From: Cristatella mucedo | Lineage: Eukaryota; Bryozoa; Phylactolaemata; Cristatellidae | DNA: 63,500 nt | Assembly (NCBI GenBank): GCA_009760855.2 | Contig: WPIO01000031.1 | Span: 4,079,001 to 4,142,500 of the forward strand | Reading direction: 5' to 3' | Shown here: one piece after another, positions 55,466 through 63,500 of the stretch | How the letters are laid out: every line of letters starts with the position of its first letter | Numbering within the stretch: the first letter of the stretch is position 1 | Made by a program: the position numbers and the translations under genes | The notes under the pieces: generated by a model | What the model was told of the DNA's origin: nothing | The model's input: only the letters and a program-made list of their open reading frames with translations | Database searches by the model: none

Positions 55466-56280
55466 TAATAATAATAATAATAGCACACTTGATAAAGGGC
55501 ACTCAAAGAACTCAATCTCTTTCTATGTGCTTTAAATTTGCTGCAAAAGAAACGCGATTGAATGATAATCTAAGATAATAAGATAGTAATAATAATACAC
55601 TTGATAAAGCGCCCTCAGAGAACTCAGTCTCTTTCTAAGCACTTTACAATTACTGCGAAGAAAACACGATTGAATGGTTAGTGGTAACATGCTCAATAAA
55701 CAACAAGAATAGCATGGTTAGGGGTGACATGCGCAGGGTCAACATGCAAGTGTGGTTAGTGGCAGTGGAAGTGTGTGCGAACATAAAGGACGAATCATAG
55801 GAACCCACTAAATGTTGCGACAAATATATGTTTTTAGCTTCTTTTTAAATGCGGTAAAGTCAGGGGATGTCGTGATGCAAGTCGGGAATGAGTTCCAGGC
55901 TTTGGGAACGTACGAACTAAATGCACGGTCTTCAAAGGATTTGAGATTTGTGCAAGGTATAGGTAAATAATTAGATTCCGACAAGCAAGTGGTACAATGC
56001 TTAGCCTGGTGGGGCACTAGATCAGATAGGTAGGCTGAAGCCAAAGAATGAAGGAACCTAAAACTGAGTGACAAAAACCTTGAAGTCGATACGTTGCTTG
56101 GCTGGGAGCAAGTACAGGTGGGCGAGAAGTTGTGTGCTGTGGCAACTGCGATGACAAGCCTAGCTGCAGAGTTTTGCACCAGTTGCAAGCGCCTGATTGC
56201 ATAGGCCGGTAGACAGCAAGCAGTGAGTTAGAAATGTATAGACTGGATTTCACAAATGTATGGATCAACTTAGATGTGGA
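55466..56280 (-). mobile_element. LINE 3' half with two tandem tails
   Basis: Minus strand from 56,280: LLAVYRPMQSGACNWCKTLQ-like, then QLVQNSAARLV, FRFLHSLASAYLSDLVPHQ and NLKSFEDRAFSSYVPKAWNS, ending KKLKTYICRNI. Below it come the 3' UTR and two successive tails (55,575-55,660 and 55,466-55,545), each GAGATTGAGTTCT-type plus (ATT)n. The best-preserved C-terminal half in the window, still without endonuclease. Confidence 0.88.
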
Positions 56281-56558
56281 TTAGACCTTTAGATGCGACC
56301 ATATTATCTTTGGGTCGCGTACATTCATCATTAGATCGTCGTATGATTGGCAAAGTTAGTTCACCGCGTGTATACTATTACTAAACTAAGAATGCTGGTC
56401 AGGAAATTTCAAACAATCATAAAACCCATTGATTTGTATGGCCTGAATTGTGAGACGTAAAATCAGTAGTTTGCCGTAGCTTAATTATAATATAATTTGA
56501 TGCCCGATGCATTTAATTAGCCCAGCTTAAAGAGGATTCTGAATTATCCTGTAAAATT

Positions 56559-56768
56559 GTGCTTATGCGTGCTGACACTGTGCATGCTGCCACTAACCAC
56601 ACTTGCATGCTGACCCTGTGCATGTCACCCCTAACCATGCTATTCATGTTGTTTATTAAGCATGATATGATTCACCATTCAATCGCTTTTCCTTTTGTAG
56701 CAAATCTAAAGCGCCAAATACAGAGCTTGAGTTCGCTGAGAGCGCTTTATCAAGTGCATTATTATTAA
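56559..56768 (+). mobile_element. LINE 3' UTR and tail
   Basis: GTGCTTATGCGTGCTGACAC, GCATGCTGACCCTGTGCATG, TTGTTTATTAAGCATGA and the tail GAGTTCGCTGAGAGCGCTTT-ATCAAGTGCATTATTATT. Confidence 0.85.
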
Positions 56769-58089
56769 GATTGGACAAATGACAAATTTGTTTGTTCTTA
56801 TTTCCTCATCTAGAGGAGCAAAATTTACAAAAAATAGTGATTGTTACTCTTGCTTTGCCTTTCATCAGTGGCACCCTGATTATCCAGCTGAACACACAGA
56901 TTAAAATTGTTGTCTCTTGTAACTTACGTGGATTTAGAAACTCTTAATGATTTTGGAAAGCAGGCCCGAGTCCAGAAACTTAAAAAAACGAAATCTGAAC
57001 CCACTCCTTAAGCAAGACGGCTCGCTAAGCACGATGGCTAAGACGCCAATGCTACAGACCCATGGAGGTCGCTGACAATGAACTAAGAACCAGTCCGTAG
57101 CAAGTACTGAAAAATTGTTCATCCAAGATTCATCGCCAAGTTGTCTCAGATATTGTAGCCTAATTGTAACTTGTGTCGATACTTACCAGTGATCTGTGGC
57201 TCAAATAAGTGACGCTTATGCACTCGAATGCCTGTATATCTGCTTTAGTTGAGCATATTATAAGCAACTAAATAGCATAGACTACTCTAGTAACGGCAGG
57301 TGTATGTGCAGTAAGGTAAACGAAAGCACCCTCTTACACGAGAAAGCTTATTGTGCCACGCTCTTTTGTAGTCCTGGCGCGATGTTTCGACTCCAGACAG
57401 CGGTGTTGCTGCAGAGAGAAGTAGCTTAAGATCAGCATCAATTTGAATGTTCCACTGAAAAATCAAATGGAAGGCATCTCACAATCCAGTTTGTCGAAGC
57501 CGGAAAAGCTTCGAAGGTGCTTGGACTACTACCCGCTGGGTAGCCGGATTATATGGTTCGGCCTCGGCAAGGTAAACTTACTAAGCCGAATTTTTGGACT
57601 CGATCCATTATTCGCCTTCTGGAAGGACGTCGACGACTGTATGCATTAATTTTAATGCACTTCGCAATTCCATCGCCGATTTCCACGGTTTGTGCTACCA
57701 CAATGGCCCTATTTTATTGGGTTTCCATTGCGATATTTTGGAGCTACGAGCAATTTAGCAAGCATAGTTCGCTATGCAAATCTTGCTATATTCGGATTCA
57801 TGAATGCAGAAACTCTGAATGAACCAACTTTATTTATACGGTGCTTTATGACCTTTCAAATAAAAGGCAAAAATAGGAGCTTGTGCTATCGGCCTCTGGA
57901 GACAAATGTAATTCTACCGACGATGGTTGTAAACGTCATTACCACTCTAGAACAAAAGCACCGTTGCTGTCTGTACCTGACACATGCACACGTGCGTGTA
58001 AGTGGACAATTGCATTGATCGTCAAGATATCTTTAAAAGTATTGATAGAAGCCAAACAGCACTAAGAGGACCCCATGCAATTTTCGGGA
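56769..58089. other. Stretch with unassigned open frames
   Basis: At 57,436-57,540 one frame reads HQFECSTEKSNGRHLTIQFV then EAGKASKVLGLLPAG and stops; another frame is open to GLGK before a GTAAAC donor. Neither has a convincing acceptor or a recognised domain, so no exon is called. Confidence 0.3.
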
Positions 58090-58330
58090 AAATCTTTTTC
58101 TTCTATCCGTGAGTGACTCTTTAAATTTGACCGGCTGCTGGATGGATAAAATTGAATGGCTGCTCACCGCAGTTGCCAAACGATTAGAAGAAACTAGGGA
58201 ATTGGAGCTTCTAACCAGTGAAGCAGCACTATCGTCAAGTGCTCGAAATCTGGATGTCATGATCATCCATCTGATTCTTGACAAAATCATCCAGAAGAAT
58301 GCTTTTACAGCCCAACGGGAGTGTTTTTCT
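58090..58330 (+). mobile_element. LINE ORF2 fragment (second lineage)
   Basis: Encodes CWMDKIEWLLTAVAKRLEET and ALSSSARNLDVMIIHL, matching 'W...L.LN.DKTEWLLVG...LSSSARNLGVIID' of L2/CR1 ORF2 with deletions. The wording differs from the other LINEs here, suggesting a separate subfamily. Confidence 0.6.
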
Positions 58331-58755
58331 TTTCCAGGATTAGTGAATTATTTACCAGAATGTCCAAGGGTTTCTCTAGCTTTCCGATTCTTTAGTCTAG
58401 ATTTCCAAGGTTCTCTTTTAGTCGGTCGACGTGCATTGCCAACCGGACTTATCAGTTTTCTAACAATGATAGCTTAGGTGGTTTTTTATAACAAAGAAAT
58501 TCAGCTTTTTGTTGCCTTAGCTAGGGAGCTGTGGTGACCCTAACTAGAATCAGGGATACATACTGATACATGCTCACTCAAATTTATAATCATCGCGACA
58601 GGTTCTTTCATAGCGAAACTTCTATAGCGGATTTAGACTCACCTTGCCCTCAAATTAGCCATAACACTACCGTTTACAGACGGTTGGCAATAGCTGCATC
58701 TGCAATGCAGATCCTAGGCAGTGTACTTCACCTTAACCTTGAGGGGGATTCAGGC

Positions 58756-58783
58756 ACCACCACCACCACCACCACCACCACCC
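58756..58783. repeat. (CAC)n microsatellite
   Basis: Nine CAC triplets. Confidence 0.95.
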
Positions 58784-58819
58784 CAGCCATTCAAGGCTAG
58801 CTCTACTATCTATTTTTTT

Positions 58820-58967
58820 GCCCCAGGGTCTGACCCCAGGGTAAGGTGCTTGCTCTTTATGACCTGGGTCGTGGGTTAATGGTCGATTCTTTATAGACAA
58901 CTTTAAAGGTTAGTGATAACCATAAAAACACTTCTGTCGCTATATAAATAAGGCTGTTAAATCAGCG
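58820..58967 (+). mobile_element. Family 2 tRNA-SINE, decayed
   Basis: GACCCCAGGGTAAGGTGCTT, TGACCTGGGTCGTGGGTTAA, then ACCATAAAAACACTTCTGTC, GCTATATAAATAAGGC and TGTTAAATCAGC. Confidence 0.8.
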
Positions 58968-59033
58968 AATTTCCCTTGTTTTTCCATCCTAATTAAGCTA
59001 GGCTTTGCATTCTTTTTTTACTGTTTCGGAAGG

Positions 59034-59120
59034 TGGAGACTATTGGCAACGGCTTTGAGTTGGTTGAAGAAACCTTTCTGACTTTACCCTTAATTAGCCG
59101 TAGGCAGCCTGCTGGGAACG
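59034..59120 (+). CDS. Weak candidate cytoplasmic exon
   Basis: A T-rich acceptor (TTTTTTACTGTTTCGGAAG) precedes a phase 0 open frame VETIGNGFELVEETFLTLPL, matching the phase 0 end at 52322. No domain is recognised: the IGNGF is only faintly like a kinase glycine loop and lacks its spacing. It overlaps the tail of the candidate minus-strand gene. Listed as a lead only. Confidence 0.18.
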
Positions 59121-59206
59121 TGGTCGACGGCCCCCCCCCCCGACTCGTCAGCCCCACCCCGTCGACCTCTTTGAGTATGTGGACTCGCCGGCTCCACCTT
59201 GTAGAC

Positions 59207-60396
59207 CCTTTTGCTGTCCAGGACAAATTTATGCTGATCGTGTGGCGAGTGCTCTTGCATGAGTGCTGCCGATTGGCAGACTGCACGGCTGCTGCATTTG
59301 CGTGCACTTTGTGTAGTTCGAGTACTCTGGGCACGGCGTGGAATCACAAATGGAAACACGTTCAGTGTTAATGCCGTAGCAACTTGCTGCAGCGAAGGTT
59401 TATAGCTGGTCACACGGCAACGCAAACCTACTACCACGTGCGAATACCCGCTGAGCCAACAGCATTCTGAGAATGAACAGGACATGTCAAACCTATTCAC
59501 TTAAAAACCTCGACTACAACCCTAGTCATTATCAGACCCTGCGGGATCGTTCGTCTTTATTGCAAGCCGCGAGCGAGCGACAAGTGCCGAGCACAGATAC
59601 CCGTCCAATGCATCGGCACGTCAGTGCCAGCTAGCAGTCCTGCCACCAGACCGTCACCACCTCAAAGGCTGGCTTTGCTCCACTGCCGTCTCTTCTGCCG
59701 CCGAATTCGGCTGGTTGCTGGGCTTCGAGGAGAGAGCACCCTCGCTCCTGAAAGGAGTTGCTGTTCCGCAACGATCACCTGTGCCTCGTATCAGGCGAGC
59801 AATAACTGACCGAACGAGACGCACCAGCCAAGGTAGGCGTCTGACTGAACTGCGAGCACATCTGGCTGTGGGAGGCTAGCAGCCTGCAAAAAGGTGCAGC
59901 AACGATTGGCTGAAGGTGCACATGCCCGTTGGCTTTGCTCAGCAGGCCGCTCGACGGCAGCAAGGCGACCGATTGCTGCTGCACTGCCCACAACGTTCAC
60001 TGTCTCAAGTCACTGCTAGGCAGACGACGAGATCGGCCCTCCATACAGCCTGTAGCTGCTCAGCAGCAGTAGTGAGCCCAATCATCTCTGGGGGAGGGGA
60101 TAGATGGGACACGCTGCTGCTGCTGCCGACGCAGAGGGTAAGAGCGGGTGGCTGCAGCTGCAGGCCAGGCGCCTCCTGCCGTGTACCTAAAAAACAGTGC
60201 TGTCGAGGCGACACCCTGTAGCTGACTTACCGGCTCTGGGACGAGGCCGAGAGCGGACAGGAAGACGGCTTTGCGGGCAGCGCAGGCGTCTGCACTTTGA
60301 CTAGCTGAAAGGCCGTCGGGCTGCTCTGACAGCTGTCGTCGGCGGAGGCAGCGGCGACGGCTGCGGCAAACATGCCGGGCGTGCCGGGAATAGGCT
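59207..60396 (-). CDS. Candidate multi-exon Ser/Gln/Ala-rich gene
   Basis: Minus-strand open segments with good borders. 60396-60231: acceptor TCACTTCTGCAG, donor CCG|GTAAGT, peptide GTPGMFAAAVAAASADDSCQ then SSPTAFQLVKVQTPALPA. About 60197-60030: acceptor TGTTTTTTAG, peptide TRQEAPGLQLQPPALTL...SHLSPPPEMIGLTTAAEQLQ. 59883-59825: acceptor CCTTTTTGCAG, peptide AASLPQPDVLAVQSDAYLG. 59717-59661: peptide NQPNSAAEETAVEQSQPL. 59326-59207: peptide VLELHKVHANAAAVQSANRQ. The last three join in phase (0-2, 2-2, 2-); the first two do not join cleanly. The composition suggests a nuclear, activation-domain-like protein, but no DNA-binding domain is seen. It could be a spurious set of frames in GC-rich DNA. 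Confidence 0.33.
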
Positions 60397-60399
60397 CTG

Positions 60400-61440
60400 C
60401 AGAAGTGAGAGCAAGCCAGCGACTCAGGCGATAGCACCAACGAAGTGGCCGGCGAGTGCCGCCACGCTTCGAGGACGTCAGTGTGCAGCAGCGGCGGCGG
60501 CTCTCAAGGAGGCCTCTGAGCAGCTCTCGGTCTCGATTTCGCTAGCCTGTGGCGCTCCCTGGTGCATCCCCAAACCTCGGCTGGTTGGCAATCTCTGCAG
60601 CTGCACGTGCTGGTGGGGGGGGGGTTGGGGTGGGGGCAAACGAGGGAAGCCTACGGCGGACAAACAGCAGCAGTGGTGGCCGTAGCAGCTGTCACTTGCC
60701 CAGGGTGCCGTTACGAGGCGGCGGCCGGAGGCTTATTCGTCCAGGTACAGTCGGCGTGGTCCTGGATTCACTGCAGCTGCCACTGCCGGGGCGGTACGGC
60801 GTGTTGCCGCCCTTCCGAGTTGCGAACGAGTGGATCTCTTGGCTTTGGGGACTCGGCACCACTAAGCGAGCAAAGACGATGATGCAGACGCCCGTCAGAT
60901 GGATTGCAGCTCGGCGGCAGTGGGAGCAGCAGCAGAGGCGAGCAGGGGGGCAGGAGCACTCGATCGGGCGTTAGCCGAGCAGCCAGCATTCGCCGATGTC
61001 TACGGTTGCTTCGAGCAACTGATGGCCAGCCGGAAGTGGGTAGGCAGCTCGGCGAGGCGGCCACTCAGGGGCAGCCCTGACCTCTGCCTCTCTCGAGCCA
61101 GGCTGCCTGCGAGCGGCCACACCTGTGGTCGCAGTGGATCGCCTGTATATCGCATCGCTGAAGAAGCCCGTACAAAATGTTCATCATCATGAGGAGTCGA
61201 ACTCGCGACCTCCCCACGAGGGTACGAATCTGATGGCACGTGCGTTGGCCATAGCCATCGCCACTCGTCGGGGCAGTGGCCAACACCGTGGGCTCAGGTA
61301 AGGAGTAGCTACCGTCTGTCTACCCGGCGCTCGCGAGCTGCACCGATGGTAAGGAAAATTCAAGGCTTCTTAGAACGAGTTGGTCTGCAGAGGGCACCTC
61401 GGTCTCAACATCAGCCACCGATGCATATGGGAATAAGGAA
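60400..61440. other. GC-rich block, possible further minus-strand exons
   Basis: Minus frame from 60861 (acceptor GCTCGCTTAG) reads VVPSPQSQEIHSFATRKGGN then TPYRPGSGSCSESRTTPTVP. Another, after a strong pyrimidine acceptor near 60,625, reads HVQLQRLPTSRGLGMHQGAP. Either could be upstream exons of the 59.2-60.4 kb candidate. The minus strand at 61,185-61,255 has a tRNA-like GGTCGCGAGTTCGACTCCTC B box. Confidence 0.25.
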
Positions 61441-61493
61441 TGACAATCTTATAGCGCCCTGAGAAAACTAAACCTATTTCTGTAAGGTGCATT

Positions 61494-61600
61494 GGTTTGC
61501 GCAGGGCAAGGTGCTTGCCTTTAACAACCAGGGTCGCTAGCTTGAGTCTCAAAGCATTGACAAAGTGCCGAATATAGGGTAGAACTTAAAATTAGGCATT
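61494..61600 (+). mobile_element. Family 1 tRNA-SINE, decayed
   Basis: GCGCAGGGCAAGGTGCTTGC, AACCAGGGTCGCTAGCTTGA, then GTGCCGAATATAGGG. A reversed tail fragment (TATAGCGCCCTGAGAAAACT) precedes it at 61,450. Confidence 0.6.
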
Positions 61601-62150
61601 TTACGCATGCTGAAAGGGAAGCATGACAATATGGTTGTTGATGACATCAGCTGACGGCATCAGCATGCAAAAGCAAGCAAAGGACAATGCACGCAGACAC
61701 AGCAAGTTCTTCGAGGAGCTGGTGCACTTTTAACTTCTGCCTAAATTTCGTCAAGTCGGGGATGTCGTGACGTCAGTCAGCAGCAAATTTCAGGCTTTGG
61801 AACCGCATGAACTAAAGGCATGGCCTCCATAGAATTTAAGGTTGTCCGAGGCACAGCTAAATGACTTACGTCAGAAGTGCTGCTGGTACGATGCCTGGGC
61901 TGACTGGAAAGTAGTTTGGATAGGTAGGCTGGAGACAGAGAATGGACCCAGAAGTGAGTGACAAAGCCTTGGATTTGCAGGACGGTGAGAAGCGGTGTGG
62001 TCACGTGGAAAATGCACCGCCAATGACAGATAAGCGTAGATGCTGGGTTTTATATCAACTGCAAGTGCCTTATTGCACAGGCCGGAAGACCAGCAAGCAG
62101 TGAGTTACAGGAGCAAAGACAGGGATGTGACAGATGCAGTGACCAACTTG
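61601..62150 (-). mobile_element. LINE 3' part, minus strand
   Basis: Minus strand encodes LLAGLPACAIRHLQLI-like, VTHFWVHSLSPAYLSKLLSS and LAVPRTTLNSMEAMPLVHAV, with a 3' UTR (CATGCTGATGCCGTCAGC). Heavily mutated. Confidence 0.8.
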
Positions 62151-63100
62151 CAAGAGAAGCTCCAAGCATCGCCCAGTCTGAACATTGATAAAACAAACAT
62201 GCTAACTCATGCGAGCCTCTTTGTCTGCATTCGCATGCATGTGAGAGCATGCATATGTGTGTGTGTGCACGGCTGGTGCAGACATAAGACAACTTTGGCG
62301 TATCGAAGTTTTACAAATTGAATGACGATGAAACCAACTTCCTAGTTTTGGGCCAGCCAAGTTTTGCTCAAAAATTGGTAAGGTAAAATATGGGCTTTGC
62401 CAGCTTATCTCGTGTAGCCTGTGGACCAATTTAGGTGTCCTCTTCCAGGGTGACATTTTACTAGATGACTGCATTAAGTTCGCAGTTGCATCAGCCTACT
62501 TTCAGCTACGTGTCATTTCGGTCTTTTCTGCCAGCTTAGATAAGGACGCCGGCACAGGCAAGCTGGCCCAAGCACTCGTGGCAGCCAGTCAAGACATGTA
62601 TAGCTCAGTACTCACAGGTTTCCTGCTTGTGCAATAAGAAGCTTACGGTTATGGCAACACTCGGCCGAAACTAGGCTTGCTTGTAGAGAACGTCGCAAAT
62701 GACACAGTACACTACTTATCACCGACCTGTACTGGCTCCCCATCAAACGGCGTATCAACTTCAAGGTTGTATCACTCACTTTAGGTTCCCTGATTCTCTT
62801 GCATCAGAATACCTGTCGGAAATGCTTCCTACTCAGGTTTTGGATTGTACCAACAGCTCTTCTGAATTAGGTCGTTTAGCTGCGCCTCTCTAATCTCAAA
62901 TCATTTGGAGATCGGGCCTCCTGTTTGCATGCTCCCCAAAGCATGGAGTTTACTCTCAACAGACATCCCCTGAGTTGACGAAATCTATACAGCAGCTAAA
63001 ACCCAATTATTCCCTAGAGCATTTGCTGGGTCCATATGAATAGTCCTTTTGTGCTTATACTTGCTGACACTGTGCATATTAAAACACACACATTGATATG
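62151..63100 (+). mobile_element. LINE ORF2 3' half, plus strand
   Basis: Encodes KLNDDETNFLVLGQPSFAQK, then a frameshifted HRPVLAPHQTAYQLQGCITH and RFPDSLASEYLSEMLPTQ. A 3' UTR starts near 63,050 (GTGCTTATACTTGCTGACAC). Paired back to back with the minus-strand copy at 61.6-62.15 kb. Confidence 0.85.
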
Positions 63101-63500
63101 CTTCTTTTCCATCATGTATGAAGTTCCTGCAAAGATTTTTGATTTGACTTCTCTTATAATTTTATGCAAACATTCCATTACTATTCTGTTATTGTTGTTG
63201 CTAGCATTAGAGCCATGCATGAAGTGCTCCGTGCATCGAGTAGTTAACTGAAAATGAATAATTGCCCGACCACAACAGACGCCACCCCAACAGGCTAATC
63301 TTTATTTCATAATCCAAGATCAACCACAACCGATATAGTTGCCATCGTTCGTCGTCCTCCCTTAATTTCAAATGGTTAACAGTCATCTCGACGCAGTATT
63401 TCGAATCTCATTTTTAGTTTCTCCGATAGCAAGTTGCTAATGGTGGCTGTAGTCTATCACCCCTGGGCACCAAGTCTTTCTTTATTTGAGATTTATTTAA
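63101..63500. other. Terminal stretch, nothing recognised
   Basis: AT-rich with no supported feature. Confidence 0.4.

Noticed and set aside
55258-56770. Possible host gene from the 126-codon minus frame
   Set aside because: The peptide is the C-terminus of CR1/L2 ORF2, repeated at 9.1, 36.4, 51.1 and 61.8 kb.

Overview
Eukaryotic, almost certainly metazoan, genomic DNA. The window shows spliced immunoglobulin (Ig) and fibronectin type III (FN3) exons with GT-AG borders, many tRNA-derived SINEs, CR1/L2-like LINE fragments, hAT-like MITEs and long microsatellites. Mixed base composition with CpG-rich islands and kb-scale introns points to an invertebrate; I cannot fix the phylum from sequence alone. 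No prokaryotic operon, CRISPR array, rRNA gene or convincing functional tRNA gene was seen.

The main gene is on the + strand, from about 6.95 kb to at least 52.3 kb. It encodes a single-pass cell-surface receptor or adhesion protein. A signal-peptide exon (6949-7054) lies in a CpG-rich island. It is followed by several Ig domains (23.1 kb single-exon; 32.45+35.69 kb; 36.59+38.53 kb; 38.96+41.44 kb; weaker pieces at 8.6-9.0, 22.9 and 32.2 kb) and about five FN3 domains (43.2, 43.9+44.7, 45.1+?, 46.1+46.7, 48.9+50.5 kb). A transmembrane exon (51921-52080) and a first cytoplasmic exon (52178-52322) follow. Most exon junctions are phase 1, and the phases chain without conflict from 32170 to 45295 and from 46120 to 52322. 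The Ig-then-FN3-then-TM order resembles DCC/neogenin/protogenin, Robo or LAR-type molecules, but no specific orthologue is claimed. The remaining cytoplasmic part lies beyond 52.3 kb and was not securely found.

Region by region: 1-6.2 kb has repeats, a GA tract, GC-rich triplet and 21-bp repeats, and SINE/LINE fragments. 6.2-8.5 kb is the CpG island with exon 1. 8.6-23 kb is a long first-intron region with LINEs, MITEs, minisatellites and weak Ig pieces. 23-42 kb holds the Ig exons, spaced by introns full of SINEs. 42.2-52.3 kb holds the FN3/TM part, more compact and GC-rich. 52.3-59 kb is mainly repeats. At 59.2-60.9 kb a GC-rich block has phase-compatible open segments on the - strand that may be a second, Ser/Gln/Ala-rich gene. 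61.4-63.5 kb is LINE debris.

Two SINE families dominate. Family 1 shares its 3' tail with the local LINEs, as expected for SINEs mobilised by a partner LINE. Family 2 has a different 3' end and an internal dyad; two copies have clear 9-bp target-site duplications.
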